A stretch of 64,000 bases of DNA, from positions 4,175,347 to 4,239,346 of the forward strand of contig JAPWDM010000008.1 in assembly GCA_035578155.1 (NCBI GenBank), written 5' to 3'. The stretch's first letter is position 1; each line of letters begins with the position of its first letter. The notes beneath the pieces were generated by a model. That model was not told the origin of the DNA. It was given only the letters and a program-made list of their open reading frames with translations, and made no database searches. This DNA comes from Brachynemurus nebulosus (Eukaryota; Arthropoda; Insecta; Neuroptera; Myrmeleontidae). The translations under genes were made by a program, and so were the position numbers. Of the stretch, positions 20,969 to 32,000 are shown one piece after another.

Positions 20969-21282
20969 ATGTAAAATATGTGATAAAACATTTACAACTT
21001 TTTTAAATAATTTCACTCTTTAAATGATTAAGGCGAGTTAACTCGTCCTGCAATATGGCGGCTCAAAATGCTGTCATATTTATGATATGTATAATATACA
21101 TATATTCATTGGTACAGGTGTCACCATCTGTGACCGATTTTCCGAAATACGGTATAAATCTAAATAATGTTCATTTTTGTAAATTTCTAGAGTTCTTTTT
21201 TCTGATGTTCTCACATTAGGGGACATTGGGATCATTGATTTTTTTCTTTTTCTTTTTTTGTAACCTTATCTATTGTATTTAT
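20969..21282 (+). other. 3' flank of unit 3
   Basis: No gene. Paralogous to the unit 1 flank (ggcgagttaactcgtcctg). It holds about 70 bp absent from the unit 1 copy (21065-21135) but lacks the SINE that unit 1 has there. Confidence 0.5.
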
Positions 21283-21927
21283 AGGCTAGCAACTTACCCT
21301 TAAAAATATGCTTAGAAATTGAAAAAGTGATCACAAGCGTTCTAGTGGCTGGTTTTTTTTTTAATCGACGCAGAATTTAAAATAAAATATAAAATTCAAA
21401 TACTATTTCTTGATTAAACCACGGCTTCAGTGTCAAAAATTGATAAAATAATTTGACAAGTATTCTTATAAATGTTTGATTTTAGTCTACGTATTCATTC
21501 TCTTTGTCAAAAGCTTTTTCTCTCTAAAAAAATGTTATAATCATGGACAATAGAATAGTGTGGACAAGCCATATTTAAGTTTGTGGGCATCTGATATTGA
21601 TGCTTTTCAAGGGTGAAGAGGGTGTCTATAAATGATGCTTTTCAGGGGTGAAGGGAGTGTCACTAAATTTTTATATTAAAAATTCCAATCAAATTTTTTT
21701 TTTATATATCAATTGTGCTTAGAGAATACTACAAATACAAAATTTCTACATGTATCTTACCTATTACTTTCATTAATTTCATTTTTTCACAGTGACGCCG
21801 GCATTTGGTAAAAAAATATTGGAATTTTTTATTCCTTTTTAAATTTTGAATCGATTAAAAGAAAAATCAGCCACTAGAACGCTCGTGGTTGCTTTTTGTT
21901 AAAAATTAAGGTTAAGTTGCTGCTCTA
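21283..21927. mobile_element. Non-autonomous TIR element downstream of unit 3
   Basis: Ends are inverted (AGGCTAGCAACTTACCC and AGAGC-AGCAACTTAACC), with a second inner inverted block (agcgttctagtggctg). TTAT flanks both sides (21279-21282 and 21928-21931), or a shorter duplication within it. The same site downstream of unit 1 (tattgtacttatcac, about 3786) is empty. Superfamily not assigned. Confidence 0.7.
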
Positions 21928-22019
21928 TTATCACTGGCAGTAAAAATTCCGGCATTTTGAGACAAAAAAATTTTTCCAAGTGGTTTATTTAAAAGGATTA
22001 AAATCACACATAAGAATTC

Positions 22020-23178
22020 ATAAATAATAAACAAATACTTGACTTTGCAATATACCACTTTTATTTTTGAAACTGTCAGTATTGTTTCGAACCGTTAGTT
22101 CATTTTCAAACAGAATAAAAATTACATTCGATACATGCTCTTATATACTAATTTTATCTACCTATACTTGTGACGGGGGAGTGGTATGTGATGGGGAAGT
22201 GGAAGGAGTGGGGTTAGTGAGAGGATCCGAAAATCAAAAAAAACAAGATTACATTATATGTGACAAAAAGCAAACAAACACGTAATAAAAGATTGAAATT
22301 GAAGTTGACAAAAAGAGAATATTACAGCAAAATACAATTTTAAAGGTTTAAATAAATTATAATATTGAAAATAAAGTTGAACTGTAGATATCGGTGTAGT
22401 CATTTAAAAGGTGATCGGAGTTATGTTTATTTATTTCTATTGCTTCTAGGATTGTTAACTTCTGTCCTTTGTTTGTCTCGTGTAGCGCGGTAATTTCCCG
22501 TTCTGGTGTGTGTCCGGTGTCAATTAAATGTCTCGCAAAAGCAGAGTCGAATTTCTTATTTCTATAGGATCTGAAACGCTCTGCTCTCCGGGTTTCAAAG
22601 TTTCTGCCAGTTTGACCGATATAAAAACTATTACAATCCTGGCAGTTTAATTTGTAGATACCCGATTTTTTAAGTTTATCAATTTTTGTTTTATTGTTAT
22701 AAATTATGTTTCCTAGATTAAAACCTGATTTAAACGCTATATTTATGTTTGATTTTTCTAGACTTTTTTTTAATTTTATCTGATATATTACCAAAATATG
22801 TTATAGTTTTAAAGTTAGTTTTTGGTTCTGGTTTAACGGAGGCGTAAATTCCTTTTAAAATTTGTTTAAATTCTTTCTTAGCTATTAATTTATCGATTAA
22901 GTTTGAGTTATATCCATTATTATTCACTATTATTTTTATATTATTGATTTCTTTTTCAAAATTTTCTTCCGACAAAAGTATATTAAACGCTCGGTGGATC
23001 GTGGAATTATAGGCTGCGATTTTATGTTGATACGGACTTATTGAATCACTTGGAATTGTAATGCCAGAGTAAGATGGTTTTCTATATATGTTGAAATCAA
23101 GCTTATTGTTAATTTTCGTTATAGTTAAATCTAAAAAGTTTATGCTATTATCTTTTTCTACCTCCTTACCTTTTTCGG
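22020..23178 (-). mobile_element. Penelope-like retroelement copy 2 (5' truncated)
   Basis: On the minus strand from about 23170 it encodes the C-terminal part of a Penelope-type reverse transcriptase (NFLDLTI, then YRKPSYSG, AAYNSTIHRAFN) and a GIY-YIG endonuclease domain (SGIYKLNCQDC, FYIGQTGR, DTGHTPER), stopping at 22357. Two open stretches (23197-22730 and 22794-22357) overlap, so a frameshift lies at about 22760 in a T-run. The RT catalytic motifs are missing. The noncoding end to about 22020 has tcgaaccgttagttc and a poly-A-like aataataaac boundary. It joins family R at about 23178. Dead copy. Confidence 0.88.
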
Positions 23179-23760
23179 CGATTTCGATGTTGGACATTTA
23201 CGAAACATCTTCGCCATGGTGAACAGCGTGTATTGGTACCAAATTTCAGTAACGTAATATGTCAACACTTAAAATCGCACGCTCAATTAATGTAAAAAAC
23301 TTATAAAATTGTTATTAGAACGCTCAGTTATTACATTAGTTTCACGACTTGTCGCTAGGAAATCTTGTCATAGCCAATAAAGTGATACTAATTTTTAAAT
23401 TTACAACTATGTTAACAATTGGTAGGAACTAATTTATATGAAATATTCAAAAAATCAATCAGAAGGATGTTTTAGACCCAAATTTGAAGAATATTAGAAC
23501 AACGTTGACAAAATAACGAACTATAATAATTTAAGTTACCTGTTAATTGTTTTTGTATTTATTCAAGTTTTAATAATAATTGTAGTTAATTATAAAATTA
23601 AAATTCTGTGTATCTTTATTTATTAAGAGTTAAGAAATCAATAAAAATCATCTCGGAACTCAGTGTCGAATTTTTTTTATAACAAATGCTTCATCGTTTT
23701 TATCATTACAATAACAATATTTATATCTGTTTTATCTTTCAAAATAAGAACTAACTAACT
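23178..23760 (+). repeat. Family R repeat, copy 3
   Basis: Begins mid-repeat at ttcggcgatttcgatgttgg, exactly where the Penelope fragment stops. It carries cttcgccatggtgaac, gacttgtcgctaggaaatc and gttgacaaaataacga. Compared with 6425-6700 it keeps about 270 bp more of the repeat. Confidence 0.6.
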
Positions 23761-24190
23761 TTTCAAGAACGCATCATCACTGATGCAAAAACTTATTTAC
23801 TGTTAGAGAGCTGAACCTTTTTTAGATGGATGTAAATTATAATTTTTGGATGGATAGTCTTAATAATACATAACATAACAGTTGTCGTGCAATCGGTGAC
23901 CGACACCGAACGATTAAATGCCTTAAGCGTCTTAAGCTGTGACAATGGAGCATGTCCCGCCACTTGCCATATAGTCCATTATAAAAAAAAATGGATCTTT
24001 ATCTGACGCTGCTGTAACTAATATACCAGATGGCGTTGATGTACTTGAATAAATATAGAGTCGGGACATGAGTTTTGATAGTTCGCTATTTTTCATCAAA
24101 GATTCATCTAAAATAAATTGGAAGTAAATTAAATATTTAAAAAAAATACTTTAATTCAACCTAGAAAGATTATTTAAATTAAAAAATTTT
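23761..24190. other. Duplicated intergenic block
   Basis: Paralogous to 6750-7620, but shorter by about 350 bp. No gene. It includes gaccgacaccgaacga and gagtcgggacatgag. Confidence 0.5.
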
Positions 24191-24381
24191 AAATAATAAA
24201 CAAATACTTTACTTTGCAAAATACCACGTTTATTTTTGAAACTGTGACGATATTGTTTCGAACCGTTAGTTCATTTTCAAACAGATTCTGTTTGAAAATG
24301 AACTAACGGTTCGAAACAATATTGTCACAGTTTCAAAAATAAACGTGGTATTTTGCAAAGTAAAGTATTTGTTTATTATTT
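24191..24381. repeat. Inverted pair of Penelope-like termini
   Basis: A 191-bp palindrome with arms of about 95 bp, centred near 24286 (aaacagattctgttt). Each arm equals the terminal sequence of the Penelope-like copies (caaaataccacgtttattt, cgaaccgttagttcatttt). No element body remains between them. Few mismatches are seen (for example gtgacgatatt against gtgacaatatt). Confidence 0.85.
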
Positions 24382-25071
24382 ACAAATATGGAATACCATA
24401 AAGTAACGCTCAAATCTATTAATATTAAAAAATTTTAATTCTTCGTTAACACATAACCTGATAACGATACTTTTGTACTCAATTATACGATAACTAATTT
24501 TGACATCTATTTGATGAAAAATGCTCACACTTCCCAACTCTATTTAGTATACCCCCTATACCATTAGCGCCACGTAGCAAACTGTGACAAAAAGAGGCCC
24601 GTCCTTGAAAACAAGTGGCGGGGACAGACAATCAATGACTCCAAGCGATCCACTTTTTGATTTTAGTTTCTTTCTAGTGTTCTATGATAGTTCAATGGTT
24701 ACGTGTTTCTCTGGCGAATGTGCGCATGGCGTTTTTAATATGGTCCATTTCACTTAAATTTAACCATGATTCATCACTTATAAATTAAAATAATTTCCGT
24801 TTTCTTGCCTTTATCTCTTTAATTATTGCACTGACGTAAATTTCAAAATTGCAGTTTGTTTTTAGAAAAGAATAGAAGACTGATTTGTTTCGAATATAAA
24901 ATTTATTTAATTTTTTAACGATGACTCATGCTCATTTGTATATGAAACAGAGTATACATAACAGCAGTTGGCGATATTGAATTAAAATTAACCTGTTTAA
25001 TTAACATCCTTAACAAAAGTAGAAAAATAAGCTGGATAAGCTGTCTTTAAAAAGCATTGTGTAATTATTTG
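24382..25071 (+). promoter_or_regulatory. 5' flank of unit 4, now separated from its gene
   Basis: From about 24637 this equals the flank just upstream of unit 2 exon 1 (11346-11785). In unit 4 it stops at gtaattatttg and the exon 1 leader resumes only at 29422, after a 4.35-kb insertion. Any promoter here is displaced from the coding start. No gene in the stretch. Confidence 0.5.
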
Positions 25072-25084
25072 TCATATATATTAA

Positions 25085-25560
25085 AACTCATTGTCACGTG
25101 ACCAAAATTGAACGGTAGCCATGTTTGAATTGAAGAGTAGCCATATTTAAAAGAGTGTTTCCATTTAGAAAACACAGACGACAACGTGAATTTTTTTTTC
25201 ACAAAAAAACTTTTTTTTTTAATTTTATTGCAAAACTACCATTTTAGTTGCTTTTAGGAGCAATTAAAAGGTTAGTTTTATAGAGTTAAAGTTTCATTAG
25301 ATAAAAATTATGCATTTAGCAGTATACAATTTTTACTCGGTGGTATTCGTATGTATGTATTGTACATGTACACATTTCAATTTGAAAAATAGGTACACAA
25401 TGGAAAAATATCTAAGACTCATTGTCACGTGACCTAAATTGAAGAGTGGCCATGTTGGAATTGAAAGGTAGCCATTTTTCGTTGGGTCTGTTCCATTTAG
25501 AAAACACAGACGACACTGTGTGCATTTTGAATGTTTTTCACAGGAAACCAATTTTTCAAA
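25085..25560. repeat. Tandem pair of about 330-bp repeats
   Basis: The block ctcattgtcacgtgacc, gtagccat, ccatttagaaaacacagac occurs at 25085-25215 and again at 25418-25560, with similar following sequence (attttattgcaaaacta). Lies at the left end of the probable Helitron. Confidence 0.75.
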
Positions 25561-26380
25561 ATTTTATTGCAAAACTAACCTTCCTATTTGCTTTTAGAAG
25601 TAATTGAAACATTAGTTTGATCATAGTTTTCTGGAGTTAAATTTTAGTTAAATGAAAATTATGGGTTAAGTAGTATACAATTTGTATTCAATGGTAATGT
25701 ATTATTTAACTATATTATTACTCTTTATTATCGACTTCTAAAATTTAAAAATATTCTTATAGATGTCGCAGTATATTTTATAATTATAATAGTACAACCA
25801 CAGTACAACTTAATTAAGAATTAAGGTAATATACATCTTATTATAATTAATAAACTTATTAAATAAAAAATCTATTCGATAATTTTTTGGTAAAAAGTAC
25901 TTATAACAACATTTTGCTTAAAAGTACATATAACAACCTAAAACATTTCTATAATTATTTATAAACATAGGGTTTCGAATTTAATACAATATGTAGTCTA
26001 TTTTATCAACATATTCGTTGGAAGTTTGGTCAATATAATTCCAAACATTCCAGTCAATTCAATAATATGATAAATATTTAGTGTTATGGTTTTCTTTTGT
26101 TACAAACAATAAATTGTATGTAATCTCAATAAAATCTTTAATTCTGTTTGATACACCTAGGGGAATACCATTGCGCAATGTACAATGCGTAATGTATTAC
26201 AATGTACAAAGTCGGTACATGGTCGGTACTTAAAACTTCAATATAAAGTGAACGTCGGTAATATCAAATTTAAGCAGTCGGTACAAGCTGAACGTAGTAC
26301 ATGATTCAAATACGTACCGATGTCACTACTGAGAATTTCTGTTGTAGTGCTAAATCCAGTCGTTAGATGACATAAGTATG

Positions 26381-27006
26381 AACTTAAGAATAGAGTCCCT
26401 ATAATAAATAGAGTCGTGACATGTCATCCGTTTTGTATCCAAAACAGAGCGGGAAGCTTTAAAATTAATTATCACATGTTTGAGTAAATATTTTTGAGTA
26501 CATAATAATTGTTAATAAGTTATGAATTAATGAACAATTAAAAATTTTTAATTTAATTATTCTTTCTAAGTTAAACTGAATGGTTTTTGTTAAGATTTTA
26601 TTTATTTCCAATGTATTTTACGAAAACTTTGGATACAAAATGCCGGAACCAATCAGCATTCAGCACACATGTCACGACTCTATTATAGGGACTCTACTTA
26701 AGAATAGAATCTCAAAATAAATAGAGTCGTGACATGTCATCCATTTTCTGTCCAAAACAGAAAGGGAAGCTTCAAAATTAATTATCACATGTTTGAGTAA
26801 ATATTTTTGAGTACTTAATTATTGTTAATAAGTTATGAATTAATGAACAATTAAAAATTTTTAATTATTCTTTCTAGATTAAACTAAATGATTTTTGTTA
26901 ATATTTAATTTATTTCCAATGTATTTTACGCAAACTTTGGACAGAAAATGCCGGAACCAACCAGCGTTCAGCACACATGTCACGACTTTATTTATTATAG
27001 GGACAC
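26381..27006. repeat. Tandem pair of about 315-bp palindromic-ended repeats
   Basis: Each copy starts aataaatagagtcgtgacat and ends in the complement (atgtcacgac, ttatagggac). Copies run about 26381-26695 and 26696-27006. The terminal motif also appears singly at 7515 and 24052. Looks like a duplicated MITE. Confidence 0.75.
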
Positions 27007-28137
27007 TACAGAAATAGAATAAGTTTACTTATCAAAGTAATGCCGGCGTTCACCAGAAAATTTTGTTACCTAACATTACGTATCGGTGCTTGCACTGTTA
27101 CAAACCTGAGGGCACTGATTGAGAAAACTATATCAAACTAGAGAATTCTGTCTGATTCAAACAAATTAACGCGCGTTAATATCCTTTCATTTGTTTTTTA
27201 TGGTATAAATTTTTAACTTTTAAAGTACTCTTGCATTTAAAAATTATGAAATAAATAAAAAACGAGGAGTCGATGAGTTAGAAACCATAATTTTAACATT
27301 TAATGCGTTTAATTTCTTTTAACTAGACCTCTCTGATTTGTAACGATGCAAGTTTCGTTACGTTACATTTTTTTTGGCAAGCTATCCACGGATTTGAGAT
27401 GACGATTTTCGACAGCAATATCGAAAACTGGAACAATTATTCCAAAAAAATGAATCAGTTAATTTATAAATTAAATTTATAGTATTTAAAAAAAAAACGC
27501 CGTGAGCAGCGGGGCCCCATCACGGTAGTCGAATTTTCCCCTTCATCTTCGGTATTGAATGTCTACAAGCGAAATGTGATTGAAAGTCTACAACCGAATT
27601 GTCATTTAGTTGGTTTCAAAACTGGTGATGAGTGTTCGGCTGATCGAGGCTTTAAAAAAAGGTTTTAAGTATTTAAGGGCTGTATCTCAGTAAATTTCAA
27701 TTTTGTGCCGAAAACAGGTAGCAGAAAAAAAGCCAACACAATTCGTACGAGGACATTCCTGCCCATGTTTATCCGCTAATTGCCTTTATGTTTTAGTTTT
27801 AAATATTAAAAAAGGACCTTAAATAGTAAACTGGAAGGCCTTTATAAAGATATTTTTTCTTTCCAAAAAAATCCAAAATTTCTATTTTATAAATACTAAA
27901 AATCCAAAATTCCTAATTTATAAATAAACAGTGACTTTAATAACATTTTTAAATTACTTAATATGTATGTATTTCATTTGTCATAAAAGTAAGTTCACTT
28001 TTTTTTAAATTTTTTAAAATTACTATTCGCCTACTTGTATTTAGAATAAACATAATGCTTTTAAAACACATTTAACAATAGCATTCAATTCCGATGTAAA
28101 ACTGGGAGAAGTGGGGGAAAAAGTGATGCGGACTCCC
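27007..28137. other. Helitron interior without a recognised gene
   Basis: 27040-27120 resembles the terminal repeat of the 7856-11340 element (gccggcgttcaccagaaaat). The rest is AT-rich with no supported coding region. Confidence 0.45.
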
Positions 28138-28700
28138 TACAAGGTACTAGCTGGATACTAACTGAATACACGTACAAAATTTCAGCCCTCTAGGTTTTCT
28201 TATGGAGTCTCTAGACGTGTTAGAAAACAAGCAAAAAAATTAAGGAAATATTGGCGTAAAAATCGTGGGGGTAAGGGTTAAAAGTTGAAACCTCCAAAAA
28301 ACAGTGTCTGGCTATTAGCTTAACCTGTACACAAAATTTCAGCCCTCTAGGTTTATTTGGGGAGATTTTGACCCGAACGAAACTGTTAAAAAACAAGAAA
28401 AATCATGTTCTTTTGGGTATAAAAATGGTGGGGGTAGGGGTTAAAAGTCGAGACCCCCAAAAGGCACCCCCTTGATACTAACTCAATCCGAATACAAAAT
28501 TTCAGCCCTCTAGGTTTATTCGGGTGACCTGTGCGAGTGGTACAAACTTCGAAAACGTCGAAAATGCATGAAATTGTAGCTTAAAAATGAGGGGGGTGGG
28601 GGTAAAATATTAAAACCTCCAAAAAGCACAACCTAGGTACGAACTTTATCAACACACCAAATTTCAACCCTCTACGTTAATTCTGGGGGGCTGGGGGCCT
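28138..28700. repeat. Degenerate tandem repeat, about 165-bp unit, four copies
   Basis: The phrase aaatttcagccctctaggtt recurs at about 28177, 28337, 28497 and, diverged, 28659. Each is followed some 80 bp later by a G-rich gggggt and aaacctccaaaa. G-tracts on this strand are unusual for the window. No coding. Confidence 0.75.
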
Positions 28701-29380
28701 GTTAGATCCAGCGAAAATCGTTTTTCCCCCCTCTACTCCCACCATATCATCCTAGGAAGCTGAGTTTTGGATATGTTATAGATAATTGACCGAAACATTA
28801 TTTAAAACCGGTTTGGAAAAGTTTTATTGCTTTTGCGCCCCCCACCACCCCCTTAAAGTTCGGGTCAGAAAAAAAATTTGCCCAAAATTTGACCCCACTT
28901 TGATAGTATGAGGTGCCTCGAAAATGAGCCGCATTTACCAAATTTCATCTCTTAACTTCCATAGGGGGGCCCTACACAAATTAAAAGGTGGCGGGAAAAT
29001 ATATATATATATCAGACATTTTTTTTTTCTACATATTCGTGTTCTACGGGTCCGAAAACGGATAGCGCCCCTACTCTCGCCTCTCGCAGCTCTTATCGTA
29101 TAGACTGTATAAGTCTAATTTTTCGGAGAAAATTCGACTAAAAAATGCAGGTACAATATATACCTGTCTTACCAAACGAAACCGATATTATTTTTTTTCA
29201 AGATCATAATTCACTGATATTTTAATTTTTATTGTTAAAAGTAAATTTACTTGGCAAAAGCTTTGAGCTAAATGATATTTAAAACACGCGAGAGACGCAC
29301 GTCATCTACATTTTTTTACTATTTTATATTTAAAAGTAAATTTATTTAACAATAGTTTTGATTTAAATAGGATAGGAAAA
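28701..29380. other. Right part of the probable Helitron
   Basis: No gene. It contains C-rich runs (28736-28860), a short TA repeat near 29000, and a block cgaaaacggatagcgcccc. It ends at the terminal GC hairpin. Confidence 0.45.
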
Positions 29381-29449
29381 CGCGCGCGCAGCGCGCGTCG
29401 CTTAGTTTCTAGGGTTTCTAGTGTAATAAAAATAAAACAGAAATCAAAA

Positions 29450-29701
29450 ATGGAGAATTCGGCCCATGAATGTTTTCATAATTTACCTAAAATTAAAATG
29501 GAGATAGATGAAGTGGATGAACTGGTCCACGAAGTTGATCTTACATGTAAAATTAAAGTGGAGAAAGATGAAGTGAATGAAAACAATTTTGGGTTATTAG
29601 CACAAACTAAAATTTTTGAACCAGCTAAATTGTCACAAGAAAATATTAGTTTGACGGATAAAAAAAACTTTGCGGACTTACAACAGCAAAATATAAAACT
29701 G
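29450..29701 (+). CDS. Zinc-finger unit 4, exon 1
   Basis: 84 codons, MENSAHECFHNLPKIKMEID to QNIKL, then GTAAGT. It is nearly identical to unit 2 exon 1 (differences include A-H versus A-R, and NNFG versus NNFR), so units 2 and 4 are sister copies. psi-K-x-E motifs IKME and IKVE with acidic tails. Joins exon 2 at 30425 in phase 0 across a 723-bp intron. Confidence 0.88.
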
Positions 29702-30094
29702 GTAAGTACTAAATAGATTTGAATTGTAAAGAATACGGGTGGATTTTCGCTCTGAAGAGTTTTGAGTTTAACTCATATGCCACAGAATACATTGAAATAC
29801 GTCTTATCCATTTCATGCCAGTATTACAAATATAACAACGATGGGGACTTAAATAAAATTTAAATACCTATTTATTTATTTATATGCTAGGTCTGAGCAC
29901 AAGTGAAGCACAATAAATAAATAAACTCATGTTTAGGGCCCAAAAACCGTCCTTGTCAGGACTGGACTAGTAACTAGGCCTACCTAGGAGCGGTAAATTT
30001 TTAGAAAAGAGCGGCAAAAGTTGAAATTGACTTTTTTTTGCTCGACAATTCTATAAAGAAGTAGAAAAAAAGTTAGATATTTTTCTTTTTAAGT

Positions 30095-30268
30095 CAGGGC
30101 TTAAAATTTTTTCAGTCGTGACGCCAAATAGAGATATATAAGTATTTTGTAAGAATTTATTGATTGCGTAACAATATAATCTATAAATATAAAAAATTTT
30201 TGCTATGACGCCAAGATTTCGCTAAGCGACCCCTAATGGGGTCGCGACCCATAGTTTAAGAAGCCCTG
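30095..30268. mobile_element. hAT-like MITE in the unit 4 intron
   Basis: 174 bp with ends CAGGGCTT and AAGCCCTG. The target TTTTAAG(T/C) is duplicated at 30087-30094 and 30269-30276. The unit 2 intron shows the empty site (ctttttaagcaaaagg, about 13640). The sequence ggggtcgcgaccc next to the right end is typical of hAT MITEs. Confidence 0.85.
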
Positions 30269-30424
30269 TTTTAAGCAAAAGGCAGGGGCAGCACTTTTCA
30301 CGGTGCCTAGTGCACCACTTAGGGTAGATCTGGCGCCGGTCCTTATAGACTTTTAACCTTTTCGAATAAAATTAGACATATGTTTTAATTAATATATATT
30401 ATTAATGTTCTTATAATATTTTAG

Positions 30425-31471
30425 GAGTGGAGTGAATCTTTACCAGGTTTAAACAGTTTACATTCGGAAATAAAAATTGAACAAGATGCAGTAGATGAAG
30501 ATCATTCGACAGATTTAACCGAACATCAGATTGCAAGTGTTGACAAAAAACGATATCAGTGTGATACATGTAATAAAACATTTACTTATCCAAGTCATTT
30601 AAAAAGACATGAGATATGTCACAGTGGTGAAAAACCATACAAATGTAATATATGTACTAAAACATTTACATATTCAAGTGATTTAAACAAACATAAAAGA
30701 ATTCACAGTGGTAAAAAACCATACGAATGTAACATATGTACTAAAACATTTACATATTCAAGTGATTTAAACAAACATGAAAGAATTCATAGTGGTGAAA
30801 AACCATATCAGTGTAACATTTGTTCTAAAACATTTAATCAGTCAAGTAGTTTAAAAACGCATGAAAGAATTCACAGTGGTAAAAAACCATATGAATGTAA
30901 CATATGTTTTAAAACATTTAGTCAGTTAAGTAATTTAAAAAAACATGAAAGAATTCACAGTGGTGAAAAACCATGTGAATGTAACATATGTTTTAAAACA
31001 TTTAGTCAGTTAAGTAATTTAAAAAAACATGTAAGAATTCACAGTGATGAAAAACCATATCAGTGTAACATTTGTTCTAAAACATTTAATGAGTCAAGTA
31101 GTTTAAAAACGCATGAAAGAATTCACAGTGGTGAAAAACCATATGAATGTAACATATGTTTTAAAACATTTAGTCAGTTAAGTAATTTAAAAACACATGA
31201 AAGAATCCACAGTGGTAAAAAACCATATGAATGTAAAATATGTTTTAAAACATTTAGTCAGTTAAGTAATTTAAAAACACATGAAAGAATTCACAGTGGT
31301 AAAAAATCATATGAATGTAAAATATGTTTTAAAACATTTAATCAGTCAATTCATTTAAAAACACATGAAAGAGTTCACAGTGGTGAAAAACCATACAAGT
31401 GTAATATATGTACTAAAACATTTAATCATTTAAATTCTTTAAGAAAACACAAAAGATTTCATACTAGATAA
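30425..31471 (+). CDS. Zinc-finger unit 4, exon 2 (11 C2H2 fingers, intact)
   Basis: The frame opens after the TTAG acceptor at 30424 and runs 348 codons to TAA 31469-31471 with no internal stop. It contains no in-frame ATG, so it can only be translated from exon 1; together they give about 432 residues. It starts EWSESLPGLNSLHSE, then IKIEQDAVDE, then 11 fingers from QCDTCNKTF to YKCNICTKTFNHL. All have C2H2 ligands; finger 1 ends HEICH, keeping both His. Several linkers are SGKKPY instead of SGEKPY, and finger 6 has Cys for Tyr in the linker. Fingers 5, 6, 8 and 9 share FSQLSNL, suggesting recent finger duplication. Probably a nuclear DNA-binding protein. Confidence 0.93.
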   Translation, partial: EWSESLPGLNSLHSEIKIEQDAVDEDHSTDLTEHQIASVDKKRYQCDTCNKTFTYPSHLKRHEICHSGEKPYKCNICTKTFTYSSDLNKHKRIHSGKKPYECNICTKTFTYSSDLNKHERIHSGEKPYQCNICSKTFNQSSSLKTHERIHSGKKPYECNICFKTFSQLSNLKKHERIHSGEKPCECNICFKTFSQLSNLKKHVRIHSDEKPYQCNICSKTFNESSSLKTHERIHSGEKPYECNICFKTFSQLSNLKTHERIHSGKKPYECKICFKTFSQLSNLKTHERIHSGKKSYECKICFKTFNQSIHLKTHERVHSGEKPYKCNICTKTFNHLNSLRKHKRFHTR

Positions 31472-31524
31472 AAACTAATGAGTGTTATAAATGTTTTAAA
31501 ACATTTAATCACAATAAGTAACAA

Positions 31525-31660
31525 TTTTGTGAGTCTTGTGACGCGTGAAATTACATTACACTCAGTGTAATTTCACTACTGATGATGAAAGCGTTGCTCT
31601 AGAAATGTATACCGAATGTCCTAATTTTATGTACACATACGATTTACTGTTAATTCAATA
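31525..31660 (+). repeat. Conserved hairpin block, 3' flank copy 2
   Basis: Same block as at 16628 and 57555: gtgaaattacatt, acactc, agtgtaatttcac, then ctactgatgatgaaag and tctagaaatgtat. The stem is kept by a compensating change: acattacactcagtgtaat pairs where the other copies have acattatactgaatgtaat. Confidence 0.65.
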
Positions 31661-31786
31661 TTTAACCCCTTAAGGGATATGGGACATATTTGTCCCAATT
31701 TATATTTAATTTATATTTACTTCAATCCTGTCAAAATTGCACCTTCCGGTTGAACAGAATATACTCAATACCCATCTGTATTAAAA

Positions 31787-31922
31787 TAGTATATTGTACA
31801 ATAAGTGGGAAAAGAGGCTTGTTTCTCACGAATATGAGTTTGCTGGGCGAGCCCGCAGGGCGAGTGCAACAATTCATATGAGTGAGCAATAAGCTCTTCC
31901 CACGTATTTTACACTATACTTT
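31787..31922. repeat. Short foldback element
   Basis: Imperfect inverted arms (agtatattgtacaataagtg and agtatagtgtaaaatacgtg) surround a GC-richer centre, gggcgagcccgcagggcgag. The centre of this type (repeated cgag/ctcg) also occurs in the elements near 57790, 61550 and 63050. Confidence 0.65.
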
Positions 31923-32000
31923 TTCTACGAGCACATTTTTTCTCGTAAAATTTAACATAAATAATTAAAATAAAATTTAAGTAAGTAGTAAAAATTTTTT

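Larger units (their letters stand above)
25072..29421 (+). mobile_element. Probable Helitron, 4.35 kb, non-autonomous
   Basis: It splits the conserved leader of unit 4 (attatttg, then tgtaataaaa) with no target duplication. It begins TCATATATATTAAAACTC and ends with a GC hairpin (CGCGCGC/GCGCGCG around 29381-29397) followed by TTTCTAG, then T: the TC...hairpin...CTRR pattern of Helitrons. Against this, the base before TC is G rather than A, and the hairpin is about 24 nt from the end. No Rep/helicase is visible. Most of the interior is tandem and dispersed repeats. Confidence 0.55.

Noticed and set aside
25333..25551. 72-codon minus-strand protein
   Set aside because: It falls on one unit of a tandem repeat in the probable Helitron and has no recognisable domain.
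28138..28700. CRISPR array
   Set aside because: Unit length, divergence and eukaryotic context do not fit; the copies are a decayed tandem repeat.
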